Of a stretch of 10,862 nt of DNA, positions 1-7,082 are shown piece after piece. The notes below the pieces were generated by a model. That model had not been told where the DNA came from and did not search any database. It saw nothing but the letters and a program-made list of their open reading frames with translations. A program made the translations under genes and the position numbers. Source of the DNA: Candidatus Methanofastidiosum methylothiophilum (GTDB lineage Archaea > Methanobacteriota_B > Thermococci > Methanofastidiosales > Methanofastidiosaceae); assembly GCA_001587675.1 (NCBI GenBank), contig LNGD01000048.1, positions 1 through 10,862 of the forward strand, written 5' to 3'. Within the stretch, counting starts at the first letter, position 1, and every line of letters begins with the position of its first letter.

Positions 1-65
1 TTAGAAAAATCATGATTTAAAGCTAGGCGAAATTTTTAGCAGATTACACATATATTATTTACTAT

Positions 66-80
66 AAAAAAATTTAAATA
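66..80 (+). promoter_or_regulatory. BRE/TATA promoter of the first HAD gene, probably leaderless
   Basis: An A-rich BRE-like run (66-72) is followed directly by TTTAAATA (73-80), a near-consensus archaeal TATA box. Its centre lies about 25.5 bp before the A of the ATG at 102, so transcription should begin at or next to the start codon. No Shine-Dalgarno sequence stands before that ATG. The rest of 1-101 shows no coding sequence or RNA structure that I can support. Confidence 0.65.
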
Positions 81-101
81 AAGATTCTAAACCTTATTCT
101 C

Positions 102-692
102 ATGAAGATAGAAGCAATTGTTTTCGACGTTGATGGAGTATTACTTGATTCCTTTGAAAGTTGGTATACTTCCTTTAATCAAACTTTAATTGAATTTGGA
201 AAAGAGCCCGTAACTAAAGAAACATACCGAGAGATCTTTTGGGGGCCGTCTGTAGAAGAGGATCTAAAACGTTACAATCTAGGAAAGGACGCAGTTGAAG
301 CCGCTCTTCGAAATCAAAGAAACGCTGTACATTTAATGAAACTCCATGAAAAAGTCCATGAAACTCTAGATTCTCTAAAGAATTTTAAATTAGGTGTCGC
401 CACAAATACTCCGAGAATTAATCTTGACAGGACATTTAACTACTTTGACTTGTACAAATATTTTGATGTTGTTATGTGTCTCGATGATGTAGAAAGGCCA
501 AAGCCTTACCCAGATATGCTTCTGAAAGCATCAGAGCTATTAAAAGTGCCAATTGAGAATATGGTATTTATTGGAGACACTGACTCAGATATAGCAGCAG
601 CTAAGGGCGCAGGGTGTCAATTTATAGGAATAAAAATAGGGGATAAAAAAGTTAATGGAATAAAAGATCTTTTACCTATTTTATACTCTTGA
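102..692 (+). CDS. HAD-superfamily phosphatase, phosphoglycolate phosphatase-like
   Basis: A 196-residue cytosolic HAD phosphohydrolase. The four HAD motifs are visible: motif I FDVDGVLLD with nucleophile D9 and acid/base D11, motif II VATNTP with T101, motif III RPKPYPD with K134, and motif IV GDTDSD with D159 and D163, which bind Mg2+. Residues about 17-85 between motifs I and II form a helical type C1 cap, which places it in the HAD-IA/phosphoglycolate phosphatase-like group. The substrate cannot be told from sequence; phosphoglycolate or another small phosphomonoester is likely. There is no signal peptide or membrane segment. The ATG at 102 is set by the TATA box about 25 bp upstream and the absence of an SD. 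The gene is alone on its strand, and its last 12 bp overlap the 3' end of the convergent rpl40e. Confidence 0.88.
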   Translation: MKIEAIVFDVDGVLLDSFESWYTSFNQTLIEFGKEPVTKETYREIFWGPSVEEDLKRYNLGKDAVEAALRNQRNAVHLMKLHEKVHETLDSLKNFKLGVATNTPRINLDRTFNYFDLYKYFDVVMCLDDVERPKPYPDMLLKASELLKVPIENMVFIGDTDSDIAAAKGAGCQFIGIKIGDKKVNGIKDLLPILYS

Positions 693-824
693 TTCTTTTG
701 CTTTTCCTCTAAGTCCTGAGTATCCACATTTTCTGCAGCTTTCTGCTTTCCAAGGATTTCTCGCATTGCATTTCATGCAAATTTTAACATGAAAAAGTCT
801 CTTTTCTGCTAACTCGTTCTTCAT
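681..824 (-). CDS. rpl40e: 50S ribosomal protein L40e
   Basis: A 47-residue basic zinc-ribbon protein of the large ribosomal subunit. It reads MKNELAEKRLFHVK, then CMKCNARNPW, then CRKCGYSGLRGKAKE, which is the L40e pattern with its four zinc ligands C16, C19, C30 and C33. The length is about right for archaeal L40e, which lacks the ubiquitin fusion of eukaryotes. The ATG (824-822) shares its A with the TAA stop of tsr3 (TAATG) and is preceded by GAGGAG at 830-835, five bases away, so translation is probably coupled to tsr3. The stop at 681-683 lies inside the end of the convergent HAD gene, a 12-bp tail-to-tail overlap. At under 50 codons it is easily missed by automatic gene calling. The family call is firm from the cysteine spacing and the NPWKAxxCRKCGYxGLR core. 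Confidence 0.93.
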   Translation of the reverse strand: MKNELAEKRLFHVKICMKCNARNPWKAESCRKCGYSGLRGKAKESRV

Positions 825-1387
825 TATATCTCCTCTGTAGAGCCTTTTCTGTTCTTAATCCCTTTTAAATATTTCTCTTGGAAATCTAAAACTTCATCTT
901 GATTCTTCGATTTTGAGTAGCCTTCAAGCAATTCTCTATTAATTTTAAAAAATTCTTCGCCCCAGTTGAAACTTGAGAGAATTTTTCTAGCCTGAGCCTC
1001 TTCACCTAATATGAACAATGCCCCTGCAAAAGCCTCAGCTGTAGAAAGTTTTCCTGGTTTCCCATAATTTACGGGGTTTGATGGAACTAAAAAAGGTAAA
1101 ATCCTCCCCTGTACTCTAGATTTTATAGTATCAAAGCTCTTTTCTGCCTCTGCCCATGAACAATCTAGAGCTGCCAATCCATTATTAGAATACTTACAAT
1201 CGTCCGGTGACAAAACTATTTTTGAAAAAGGATTAAGAAGAATACAGCCCCGTGGTAAACTCCATACTGTTTTAACAAATTTGACCTCCCCAAACTTAAG
1301 GAGTCTTTTTGCGGTGCATTTCTTCGGATCGTCTTGATCCATATGATATACTATAAGTCTCACAAATAAGGTGAAAGCATCTCTCAT
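824..1387 (-). CDS. tsr3: 16S rRNA aminocarboxypropyltransferase Tsr3 (DUF367)
   Basis: A 187-residue SPOUT-like enzyme. Tsr3 homologues transfer the 3-amino-3-carboxypropyl group of S-adenosylmethionine to a hypermodified uridine or pseudouridine of small-subunit rRNA (helix 31), a late step in subunit maturation. Family blocks are clear: HMDQDDPKKCTAKRL at 15-29, LDCSW at 74-78, and NPVNYGKPGKLSTAEAFAGA from 104, followed by FNWGEEFFKINRELLEGY. The conserved region starts near residue 9, so the first eight residues are an extension. The in-frame GTG at residue 9 has neither an SD nor a well-placed TATA box, so I keep the ATG at 1387, which looks leaderless. The gene is read divergently from the SerB-like HAD gene. 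Its last codons (gag gag ata taa) form the SD and start overlap of rpl40e, and both genes serve the ribosome. Confidence 0.92.
   Translation of the reverse strand: MRDAFTLFVRLIVYHMDQDDPKKCTAKRLLKFGEVKFVKTVWSLPRGCILLNPFSKIVLSPDDCKYSNNGLAALDCSWAEAEKSFDTIKSRVQGRILPFLVPSNPVNYGKPGKLSTAEAFAGALFILGEEAQARKILSSFNWGEEFFKINRELLEGYSKSKNQDEVLDFQEKYLKGIKNRKGSTEEI
830..835 (-). promoter_or_regulatory. Shine-Dalgarno of rpl40e inside tsr3
   Basis: GAGGAG on the minus strand, encoding two Glu codons near the C-terminus of Tsr3, lies five bases before the rpl40e ATG. It fixes the short rpl40e start and suggests translational coupling through the TAATG overlap. Confidence 0.75.
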
Positions 1388-1400
1388 AAAAGAGTTTCTA

Positions 1401-1423
1401 AAGTCTTAAATATCCTAAATATT
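1401..1423. promoter_or_regulatory. Divergent overlapping promoters, tsr3 and the SerB-like HAD gene
   Basis: The 47 bp between two divergent start codons hold TATA-like elements for both directions. On the plus strand TTAAATAT (1406-1413) is centred 25.5 bp before the ATG at 1435, with an AAAG-type BRE just upstream. Read on the minus strand the same bases give ATATTTAA, about 22 bp before the tsr3 ATG at 1387. A second minus-strand element, AATATTTAGG (1414-1423), is about 31 bp away. Neither gene has an SD. The two promoters should compete or be co-regulated because they physically overlap. Confidence 0.5.
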
Positions 1424-1434
1424 TTTCTAAAATC

Positions 1435-2085
1435 ATGGGAGGGGCTATAGTCTTTGATATGGATGGGGTAATCATTGAATCTCACTCCTCATGGGAAAAG
1501 CTTCATGTATATTTCAGTGCAAATGAGACGAAAAGAAAAGAGAACATGAGAAGATATTTCTCAAAAGAGATAGACTATGGCCAATGGATAAGAGAAGATG
1601 TTGCATTGTGGGAAAAAAATGGAACACTTCCTCATAAGGATAAAATAGTAGCCGCTCTGGAAAATTTTGTTCTTATTGACGGAGCCAAAGAATGTATAAA
1701 AATCCTTAATGAAAATAACTTCAATCTTTTTATTGTCTCCGCTGGTATTGATGTACTGGCAGAAATGGTTGGTAAGTCAGTTGGTATAAAGAACATATGG
1801 GCAAATGGATTTGAGTATGATGAAAAAGGGTATCTAAATGGAAGAGACGTTTGGAGAGTTGACCTTCTAAGAAAGGACAATGTTATGAAGCAGATCATGA
1901 AAGAATTTAATCTAAAAAAGAATGACATTATTTCTGTTGGAGATTCAAAATACGATGTGCCTATGTTTGAATTATCAGGACTATCTATAGCATTTGACCC
2001 AAAAGATAAAGAGGTAATAAAAGAAGCGGATTTTGTTATCTGTGAAAAAAACCTTTTAAGGATTTTAGATTATATTGATTTATGA
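1435..2085 (+). CDS. HAD-IB phosphatase, SerB-like
   Basis: A 216-residue soluble HAD hydrolase resembling phosphoserine phosphatase. The catalytic set is complete: FDMDGVIIE with D8 and D10, IVSAGID with S102, K147 after LLR, and GDSKYDVPMF with Mg2+ ligands D170 and D174. The cap region includes EIDYGQWIREDVALW, where R53 aligns with the substrate-binding Arg56 of Methanocaldococcus jannaschii SerB. The glutamate that aligns with Glu20 there is His17 here, so phosphoserine specificity is not assured. The start ATG has no SD and sits 25.5 bp after a TATA box, so the mRNA is probably leaderless. It overlaps pcc1 by ATGA, so the two proteins are made from one transcript and translation is probably coupled. 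SerB-like HAD phosphatase is firm; the exact substrate is not. Confidence 0.85.
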   Translation: MGGAIVFDMDGVIIESHSSWEKLHVYFSANETKRKENMRRYFSKEIDYGQWIREDVALWEKNGTLPHKDKIVAALENFVLIDGAKECIKILNENNFNLFIVSAGIDVLAEMVGKSVGIKNIWANGFEYDEKGYLNGRDVWRVDLLRKDNVMKQIMKEFNLKKNDIISVGDSKYDVPMFELSGLSIAFDPKDKEVIKEADFVICEKNLLRILDYIDL

Positions 2086-2315
2086 AGGATGCCCACATTG
2101 AAATAGTATACGTTCATGAAAAAGCCAAGGACATAGAGAGGCTCCTAAGAATTGAAGAGGATAGTTCACCATTTTACAAAACAAAATCAAAGATTCAAAC
2201 TGAGGGCAATGTCCTAAAGATAACAATAGATTCAGATGATATCCCTGCAATAAGAGGTTCTTTTAATACTTATATGAACTGGCTTATGGCCATAGAACAA
2301 GGAATGAAATTATAA
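2082..2315 (+). CDS. pcc1: KEOPS complex subunit Pcc1
   Basis: A 77-residue protein of the Pcc1/CTAG family, the small dimerising subunit of the KEOPS complex. KEOPS (Kae1, Bud32, Cgi121, Pcc1) makes the N6-threonylcarbamoyl group of t6A37 in ANN-decoding tRNAs, and Pcc1 holds Kae1 and helps bind tRNA. The visible signature is the C-terminal stretch SDDIPAIRGSFNTYMNWL (51-68), following a short beta strand NVLKITID, with an amphipathic helix to the end; the size is normal for archaea. Its ATG is inside the stop of the SerB-like HAD gene (ATGA, 2082-2085) with no convincing SD, so it depends on coupling. No other KEOPS gene lies in the window. It converges on argG with an 18-bp gap. Confidence 0.85.
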   Translation: MKDAHIEIVYVHEKAKDIERLLRIEEDSSPFYKTKSKIQTEGNVLKITIDSDDIPAIRGSFNTYMNWLMAIEQGMKL

Positions 2316-2333
2316 ATAAAAAATATAATAAAT
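2316..2333. terminator. AT-only convergent intergenic gap with U6 tract for argG
   Basis: The gap between the pcc1 and argG stops consists only of A and T. On the minus strand it gives a T6 run (2318-2323) within a longer T-rich stretch just after the argG stop, which fits archaeal U-tract termination. There is no GC hairpin. On the plus strand the T-rich stretch after pcc1 (2333-2340) is weaker and lies within the end of argG. Confidence 0.45.
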
Positions 2334-3575
2334 TTATTTTAATCCAAGTGTCTTCTTATTTAAAATAACCTTATGTGCTTTTAGTCTAATGGCGTTAATT
2401 CTGATAAATCCTTTGGAATCGGTCTGATCAAAGCCACCTTCAACGTCCATGCTTGATAAATCCTTGTTGTAAAGTGATGTTGGTGATTCTCTTCCTAGTA
2501 TCATGACATTACCTTTGTATAGTCCAACTACTACTTTTCCATCAATATATTCCTGGCTTTTATTGAAAGCTGCCATTAAAAAGTCCATTTCTGGAGAATA
2601 CCAAAATCCATTATATATTAGTTCTGCAAACTTTGGTTCAAGCATATGTTTTATATGCATGACCTCTCTGTCCATAGCAATTCCTTCGATATCTCTATGT
2701 GCTGCCCAAAGTATTGTAGCCCCAGGGGTCTCGTAAACTCCCCTACTCTTTATACCGACAAACCTATTTTCAACAATGTCTATCCTCCCGACTCCGTTTT
2801 CCTTAGCTAGTTCGTTTAGTAACAAGAACATATCCAATGGTTTAGTTTTTGAGACGCCATTGTTTTTATTAGTTACTTTTACAGGAAGCCCATTCTTAAA
2901 CTCTATCTCCACTACTGTTTGTTTGTCTGGTGCATCCGCTGGGGATTTTGTTATTTCAAACATGTCTTCTGTTGGTGTAAGCATTGGATCCTCAAGAATT
3001 CCTGCCTCGTGGCTCAAATGCATTAGGTTTCCATCTTCGCTGTAGGGTTTAGATTTTGAAGCCTTTATAGGAATACCTTTTGCTTCAGCATACTTTATCA
3101 AGTCGCTTCTTCCTTGGAACTGTTGTAAGTACTTTGGAATCTTCCAAGGAGCTATTACATGAATAGAGGGATTTAAAGCATAATAAGTAAGTTCGAATCT
3201 AACTTGGTCATTACCCTTACCAGTTGCTCCGTGTGCAACATATTTTGCTTTTTCTTTTTGTGCTATTTCAATTTGTTTCTTTGCAATCAAAGGTCTTGCC
3301 AAGGATGTTCCTAAAAGGTATCTGTTTTCATACATTGCATTTCCTTTAAGAGCTTGGAAGATGAAATCTGTAACAAACTCTTCCCTCAAGTCTTCAACAT
3401 AAACCTTCGTTGCCCCACATTTTATTGCCTTTTCTTTGGCAGCGTTTAGATCTTCATTCTGACCGACATCAGCTATAAAACAAATAACATCGTATCCTTC
3501 ATCAATCAGCCAAGTCAAGATAACGCTAGTATCTAAACCGCCTGAATAAGCCAAAACAACTTTTTCTTTTGCCAT
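2334..3575 (-). CDS. argG: Argininosuccinate synthase
   Basis: A 413-residue ATP-dependent ligase that joins citrulline and aspartate to argininosuccinate, with AMP and pyrophosphate as products, in the arginine pathway. The PP-loop ATP motif AYSGGLDTSVI occupies 9-19. The substrate-binding blocks YLLGTSLARPLIAK (86-99) and HGATGKGNDQVRFE (115-128) are intact, followed by the usual GILEDP segment and a C-terminal oligomerisation region. Length is normal for the family. The start ATG has GGAG (3582-3585) six bases before it, so the mRNA has a leader. A 12-bp palindrome at 3625-3636 lies 50-61 bp upstream and may be an operator. argH is not in the window. It follows nmd3 by 78 bp on the same strand and may have both its own promoter and read-through. 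Confidence 0.96.
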   Translation of the reverse strand: MAKEKVVLAYSGGLDTSVILTWLIDEGYDVICFIADVGQNEDLNAAKEKAIKCGATKVYVEDLREEFVTDFIFQALKGNAMYENRYLLGTSLARPLIAKKQIEIAQKEKAKYVAHGATGKGNDQVRFELTYYALNPSIHVIAPWKIPKYLQQFQGRSDLIKYAEAKGIPIKASKSKPYSEDGNLMHLSHEAGILEDPMLTPTEDMFEITKSPADAPDKQTVVEIEFKNGLPVKVTNKNNGVSKTKPLDMFLLLNELAKENGVGRIDIVENRFVGIKSRGVYETPGATILWAAHRDIEGIAMDREVMHIKHMLEPKFAELIYNGFWYSPEMDFLMAAFNKSQEYIDGKVVVGLYKGNVMILGRESPTSLYNKDLSSMDVEGGFDQTDSKGFIRINAIRLKAHKVILNKKTLGLK

Positions 3576-3624
3576 TATTATCTCCGTGCATGAGGTATAA
3601 AGTTTGCTTAAAAGAATAATGACT

Positions 3625-3636
3625 AAGTTCGAACTT
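3625..3636. promoter_or_regulatory. 12-bp perfect palindrome upstream of argG, possible operator
   Basis: AAGTTCGAACTT is perfectly self-complementary and lies in the 78-bp gap between nmd3 and argG. A TATA-like ATTTAAAAC on the minus strand (3651-3659) would place a transcription start near 3628, inside the palindrome, which is the usual place for an archaeal repressor site. An alternative TATA-like element, GCTTAAAAG on the plus strand (3606-3614), would put the start only a few bases before the ATG, so the promoter assignment is uncertain. Confidence 0.4.
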
Positions 3637-3653
3637 TTTATTTTCTAAATGTT

Positions 3654-4757
3654 TTAAATAATACTTTCTTGTTCAATAATAATAATCCTGTTGTCTACGA
3701 TAGCCGCTTTAGCATTATCGCCTGCGTTAAGAATCTTTTTGATATGAACCTGCTCCCTTAGGATATAAAATTGCTCATAGTCACCAGACATTTTCATCAT
3801 CTGATATCTTTCAGGCGTTACTTCTGTTACAACGAGGTCTATTATCTCAAGTAAATCTTTATTAATGACTCTTATTGCTTCTTTCTTAAGTTCTTTTTCA
3901 AATTCTTTGCCTTTTATACTTAAAATATCTCCATCTTCAATAGAAGTAAGTTTAAAATTATCTCCTGAAATATCAAGAAGATACAAATGTTCCCTGTAAT
4001 ATGCGTATCTTTGAGTAAGATCTTTTAATCTAGCAGTGATTGTTGTTCTGTAAATTTTTTTACCTGAATCTCTATCCAACCCCATTAATTTATGGGACTC
4101 GCCAATTTCACCGCCAAACTTTTTTAGCAATTCATTGGCTATTTTTCTTGCGGCAGAAAGAGACCCCATGTAAATATCAATTCCCTCTTTCTTTTCTTCA
4201 ATCTTGGCGATAAATGCCATCCTATCTTTAGAGATAAATCTATCAGAAAGATCATCAATTATCTCCAAAATTAAATTCGTCTTATTCGATTCTATCTTTT
4301 TCCCTTCGCCTCTTACCTGTAATATCGCTTCGTAGTAACCGCCATAAAATCTAGAGCAAATCTGACACTGCTCACCTGAAAGAAGAATTTCAGTGTATAC
4401 CCCCATATCAAAAGAAGGATCGTCTGGAAAAGGCCTTATCTCAAGCTTTACTTTGAATACGTTTCCTTCTTCAGTGAAGTCAAGTTTAATTTGTGTTTTC
4501 TTTTCTTTTTTTGAGAATTCAGATACGATTATTATTTCATGATTAGAAGAGATGTTACTCATTAAAATTTCATTTAAAAAGGAAAGCTTGTCATTTAATG
4601 ACTTCCATCTATTTGTGTAGTAGGAATTACAGCTTTTACAGTAAGGAACTTTAATTCTACCGGGGATGGAAAATCTGAATGCCTCTCTTATATGGCATTC
4701 TCTACATCTGCCCTCAATCAATATTCCTTCTTTCCCACAGATAAAGCAGCTTTTCAT
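3654..4757 (-). CDS. nmd3: NMD3-family 60S/50S ribosome biogenesis protein
   Basis: A 367-residue archaeal NMD3 homologue. In eukaryotes Nmd3 binds the joining face of the nascent large subunit, serves as the export adapter and is released in final maturation; archaea have no nucleus, so here a role in large-subunit maturation is inferred. The N-terminal treble of zinc sites is visible: CFICGKEG with C4 and C7, CRECH with C18 and C21, YCKSC with C40 and C43, and CQIC with C131 and C134. Beta-rich domains follow, ending with MSGDYEQFYILREQVHIKKI in the L-rich C-terminal part. The start ATG has no SD and a TTTAAA element about 24 bp before it, indicating a leaderless start. It follows the DUF424 gene by 46 bp. 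Eukaryotic Nmd3 is longer, because it has additional C-terminal export and import signals. Confidence 0.9.
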   Translation of the reverse strand: MKSCFICGKEGILIEGRCRECHIREAFRFSIPGRIKVPYCKSCNSYYTNRWKSLNDKLSFLNEILMSNISSNHEIIIVSEFSKKEKKTQIKLDFTEEGNVFKVKLEIRPFPDDPSFDMGVYTEILLSGEQCQICSRFYGGYYEAILQVRGEGKKIESNKTNLILEIIDDLSDRFISKDRMAFIAKIEEKKEGIDIYMGSLSAARKIANELLKKFGGEIGESHKLMGLDRDSGKKIYRTTITARLKDLTQRYAYYREHLYLLDISGDNFKLTSIEDGDILSIKGKEFEKELKKEAIRVINKDLLEIIDLVVTEVTPERYQMMKMSGDYEQFYILREQVHIKKILNAGDNAKAAIVDNRIIIIEQESII

Positions 4758-4777
4758 AATATAAAAAGAATTTAATT

Positions 4778-4785
4778 CTTTAAAT
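4778..4785 (-). promoter_or_regulatory. TATA-like element of nmd3
   Basis: ATTTAAAG on the minus strand is centred about 24 bp before the nmd3 ATG (4757), and the gap contains no SD. This suggests an internal promoter that makes a leaderless nmd3 mRNA, separate from read-through from psmB-aCPSF1-DUF424. Confidence 0.45.
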
Positions 4786-4803
4786 CATTTCTTATGGGGA
4801 AAG

Positions 4804-5106
4804 TCACATTTTTGCTCTTTGGGCATGAACTGTTTCACCAATAGCCAAAACACATTCTTTGTTTATAATCCCTTCTTCTATAGCTATTTCTATAATGTCT
4901 TTTCCAACAAGATTTAGAATAGTGGCATTTTTCATTAGCTCTAAGATATCTTCCTTGCATCCCTTGTTTTTCCCATAAAAGGATTTTTTCACATCTATTT
5001 TGATCATTTTATCATTGTTATGGAATACCATGTCAATTATGTTTTCATCACAGATTGCTAAAAGGACTTCATTGCCTTGCTTATAAATACCATAAAAGAA
5101 TTCCAT
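4804..5106 (-). CDS. DUF424 family protein
   Basis: A 100-residue conserved archaeal protein of unknown biochemical function. Family blocks are evident: an N-terminal strand YGIYKQGNEVLLAICDE, KSFYG at 41-45, ATILNLVGKD at 61-70 and the C-terminal GETVHAQ at 90-96. There are no transmembrane segments and only two cysteines of no obvious pattern. DUF424 members are commonly found among translation and ribosome genes, and here it sits between aCPSF1 and nmd3. The gap to the aCPSF1 stop is 7 bp, and AGGT stands eight bases before the ATG, so it is the second cistron of the aCPSF1 unit. A role in RNA processing or ribosome assembly is inferred from context only. Confidence 0.82.
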   Translation of the reverse strand: MEFFYGIYKQGNEVLLAICDENIIDMVFHNNDKMIKIDVKKSFYGKNKGCKEDILELMKNATILNLVGKDIIEIAIEEGIINKECVLAIGETVHAQRAKM

Positions 5107-5113
5107 ACTATAC

Positions 5114-7039
5114 CTAGTTTAATCTTATTGTCTCAAGATTCATTGGTGCTTTTGTTTCGATTCTAAATTTCCTATAAATAGTACTTGCAAAGTCAGTGCA
5201 TTTAGCTGGATCTCCATGGCCAGTAATGACTTTTTCTGGTTTTGGATTTAATCTCTTTATGAATTCTAGTAGTTCGTTTCTATCAGAGTGCCCTGAAAAT
5301 CCGTCGACTGTATAAACCTTCATTCTAATATTAATAAGTTCATTTTTCCCATTAGATCCCATAATCGGTAGTTCTGTCATGCCTTTCTGAACCTTTCTTC
5401 CAAGTGAACCTTCTCCTTGGTAGCTGACAAACGTAATTGAATTTCTAACATCCTCTGCCAGTGCCTTAAAGTACTCCACCGATGGGCCACCTACAAGCAT
5501 ACCGCTTGTTGCAAGAATAATGCATGGAGGACCCTCGATTATGCTTTTTCTTTTATCAGTTGTTTTAACGTTCTCAAATGTTTCAGATAAGAAAGGGTTT
5601 TTACCTTGGTGGAATATCATTTCTCTTAAGTCCTTTGAAAGATATTCTGGATAAGCTGTATGAATAGCAGTTGCCTCCCATATCATACCATCTAAGTATA
5701 CCGGTATCTTTTCTAATGCCCCCCCTTCCATAAGTTCTTCTAATAAGAGCATTATCTCCTGCGCTCTCCCTACAGAAAGAACTGGTATTAAGACTTTTCC
5801 ACCTTGGGAGATAGTATCGTAAATAATTTTTAGAAGATTTTTCTCAGCTTCTCCTCTTGGCATTTGCATATCCTGAGAACCACCATAAGTAGATTCAATT
5901 ATCAAGGATTCTAGACGAGGAAATTTAAAACTAGCTTTTTCTAACAATTTTGATGTTTCAAAGTTAAAGTCGCCTGTATAAACAATGTTGTGCAATCCGT
6001 TTCCAATATGAAGATGTACCATAGCCGACCCGAGGATGTGCCCAGAATTATGGAAAGTTAATCTTATGTCGGGGGATATGTCCCTTACTTCTTTAAAGTC
6101 AACAGGGATAGTGTGGTGTATTACGCTCTTAACATCCTTTTTTGAATATGGAGTGGGGTGATTCTCTCTAAATGCGACATCAATATAGTCAAGCTGCAAA
6201 AGAGTCATTAAGTCCCTTGTTGGAGGCGTACAGTAAACTGGGCCCTCATAACCATACTTGTATAGGTAAGGGATGAATCCACAATGGTCAAGGTGAGCAT
6301 GACTTACAATAATAGCGTCAAGCTCCTTGGAATTTAGAATATATTTAAATTCAGGTATATCTAGGTGAGGATATGCTATTTTTGGGTCATTTGTAGCTAC
6401 ATTAACACCACAATCAAGCATAACTTTTGATTCAGGTGTCTGAAGTAGAATACAAGATCTCCCAACTTCCCTAAATCCGCCAAGAAAAGAAACTCTTACC
6501 CATTCGGACCTTATATCTTGCGTTCTATAAATTCTATGGCCAATTTTTTTGAGAATGTCTTTTCTCTCGTCAGCTTCTTTCTGAAGTGTAGACCTGACTG
6601 CCTTGATTGTATCAGATTGTAGCGGAGGGCTTCTTCTTACAATTGGTGCCCATCTGACAACTCTTGTTATATCTCTCAAAGTCTGTCCTGATTTACCAAT
6701 TACAAGTCCAGGTTTTTTTGCCTCGATAATTACCTCTGATGCGGATGGATCAAAAGATATATCGGTTATCTCTGCTTCGTCTGGAACTAAACCCTTAATT
6801 TTCTCAACGGCTTCCTCTTCGGAAGTTAAAACAGCAGAATCAGGTTTTACAATGACTCTTTTTCTCAAGTTTTTTGCCAGTTCTTTTACTATTTCTCCGT
6901 CATCAACTAACATTCCAGGATTTCTAGTGTAGATAACAACTTCTGGGCCCTCGAAGTCAATGTTTGTAATGACTGCGCCAGGAGGTATGGTATCTGTTAC
7001 GATTTTTTTAATTTCTTTAAGTATCTCTTCTGAAGACAA
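5114..7039 (-). CDS. aCPSF1 / FttA, KH-domain beta-CASP ribonuclease and transcription terminator
   Basis: A 641-residue archaeal CPSF73 homologue. In methanogens and Thermococcus this enzyme (aCPSF1 or FttA) ends transcription by cleaving nascent RNA at U-rich 3' ends. Two N-terminal KH-like domains (about 1-70 and 71-145, with the GKSG loop at 115-118) come first. The metallo-beta-lactamase core follows with HAHLDH (H247, H249, D251, H252), GHILGS (H334) and TGDF (D357). The beta-CASP motifs are E382 in ESTYGG, H584 in SGHSD and H608 in TGHGD, and the conserved dimerisation tail ends LETIRLN. All catalytic residues are present. The start is TTG, supported by AGGTGA four bases upstream and by the absence of another start before residue 43. 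The gene follows psmB by 60 bp, an order also known in methanogens. Confidence 0.96.
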   Translation of the reverse strand: MSSEEILKEIKKIVTDTIPPGAVITNIDFEGPEVVIYTRNPGMLVDDGEIVKELAKNLRKRVIVKPDSAVLTSEEEAVEKIKGLVPDEAEITDISFDPSASEVIIEAKKPGLVIGKSGQTLRDITRVVRWAPIVRRSPPLQSDTIKAVRSTLQKEADERKDILKKIGHRIYRTQDIRSEWVRVSFLGGFREVGRSCILLQTPESKVMLDCGVNVATNDPKIAYPHLDIPEFKYILNSKELDAIIVSHAHLDHCGFIPYLYKYGYEGPVYCTPPTRDLMTLLQLDYIDVAFRENHPTPYSKKDVKSVIHHTIPVDFKEVRDISPDIRLTFHNSGHILGSAMVHLHIGNGLHNIVYTGDFNFETSKLLEKASFKFPRLESLIIESTYGGSQDMQMPRGEAEKNLLKIIYDTISQGGKVLIPVLSVGRAQEIMLLLEELMEGGALEKIPVYLDGMIWEATAIHTAYPEYLSKDLREMIFHQGKNPFLSETFENVKTTDKRKSIIEGPPCIILATSGMLVGGPSVEYFKALAEDVRNSITFVSYQGEGSLGRKVQKGMTELPIMGSNGKNELINIRMKVYTVDGFSGHSDRNELLEFIKRLNPKPEKVITGHGDPAKCTDFASTIYRKFRIETKAPMNLETIRLN

Positions 7040-7043
7040 GAAC

Positions 7044-7049
7044 TCACCT
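7044..7049 (-). promoter_or_regulatory. Shine-Dalgarno deciding the TTG start of aCPSF1
   Basis: AGGTGA on the minus strand ends four bases before TTG at 7037-7039. There is no ATG or GTG in frame between the preceding stop region and the KH domain, so the TTG start rests on this site. Confidence 0.8.
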
Positions 7050-7082
7050 AGTTTAAAAAATTATAAAATTATAAAATCTAAA

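Noticed and set aside
1..101. Partial gene or small RNA at the left edge
   Set aside because: No open frame of useful length on either strand and no box C/D, box H/ACA or tRNA pattern; only the HAD promoter is supported.
661..674. Perfect 14-bp palindrome TAAAAGATCTTTTA near the rpl40e stop
   Set aside because: It lies within the HAD coding sequence, has no loop, and is AT-rich enough to occur by chance. It could weakly aid rpl40e termination, but nothing more supports that.
2503..3045. Open frames on the plus strand opposite argG
   Set aside because: They have no SD or promoter, Ser/Pro-rich low-quality protein sequence, and lie wholly opposite a well-conserved gene.
4765..4781. 17-bp AT-only near-palindrome before nmd3
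   Set aside because: An A/T-rich inverted repeat with a single central base in an AT-rich promoter; likely chance, and it overlaps the TATA-like element.
6603..6932. 109-codon open frame on the plus strand opposite the aCPSF1 KH domains
   Set aside because: Antisense shadow of a conserved gene with no start signals or recognisable domain.
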